A stretch of 12,960 nt of DNA from Pseudomonadota bacterium. GTDB taxonomy: Bacteria > Myxococcota > Bradymonadia > UBA4248. The notes beneath the pieces are model-generated. The model ran no database searches, had not been told where the DNA came from, and worked only from the letters and a program-made list of their open reading frames with translations. The stretch is from the NCBI GenBank assembly GCA_017613855.1, contig JAGACY010000160.1:1-12960 (forward strand), read 5' to 3'. Shown in pieces: positions 12,958 to 12,960 of this stretch (positions are counted from its first letter, which is position 1; each line of letters begins with the position of its first letter). Made by a program: the position numbers and the translations under genes.

Positions 12958-12960
12958 GAC

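Larger units (their letters stand above)
12314..12960. other. Gene-free right end with structured elements
   Basis: About 650 bp without a credible gene. It holds the foldable segment 12423-12594, a 6-bp palindrome GTCGGC-A-GCCGAC (12649-12661), heptamer array 8 and the right-edge hairpin cluster. The stretch 12662-12828 shows nothing I can name. Confidence 0.6.

Overview
The window reads as chromosomal DNA of a Gram-negative bacterium with moderate GC content. Several features point towards the old deltaproteobacterial groups (Myxococcota or Bradymonadota): an FG-GAP surface protein, an ArnT-like glycosyltransferase with an E-P-W-E active-site loop, a CEPGYIC-type cysteine segment, RNase J together with a TruA/YegP housekeeping set, and a tiny protein starting MIIPDYLIIDE. 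This placement is inference from gene style, not a database result. No phage, plasmid, transposase, tRNA, rRNA or CRISPR array was seen.

Layout, left to right. A 5'-truncated FG-GAP/VCBS-repeat protein (1-1491) is followed by a large GT39-like membrane glycosyltransferase with an SH3-like insertion (1552-4521). A 374-bp palindrome-rich gap leads to truA (4896-5693), which overlaps the convergent yegP-like gene (5677-6051) tail to tail. A secreted HEAT-like protein (6246-6992) and a convergent 72-residue protein (7124-7342) follow. After a 530-bp gap with terminator-like hairpins come a CNNM/CorC-family membrane protein (7875-9170), RNase J (9263-10921) and an atypical carbamoyltransferase (11225-12241) closed by a strong terminator. 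The last 700 bp hold no gene but are rich in structure.

The genes do not form one pathway. They are mostly single transcription units: RNA metabolism (truA, rnj), envelope and surface functions (FG-GAP protein, GT39, CNNM, HEAT protein) and amino-acid or carbamoyl metabolism.

The most interesting content lies between the genes. (1) A family of imperfect hairpins shares a frame: GC-rich stem, TAT, variable stem, loop, ATA, one bulged C, GC-rich stem. The variable stems differ but stay paired. Three elements carry two such hairpins each and a related one sits at the right edge. (2) Eight short tandem arrays have a 7-bp or 14-bp period built on ATTNNNN-like units. Three of them end 3 to 7 nt before the start codons of truA, the CNNM gene and rnj, where a Shine-Dalgarno sequence would normally be. 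(3) A roughly 170-nt foldable segment at 12423-12594 ends in a long-range GC stem plus T7 and may be a structured RNA. (4) The carbamoyltransferase has HALP in place of HCLP and KNWG in place of the ornithine-binding SMG loop, so its substrate is open.
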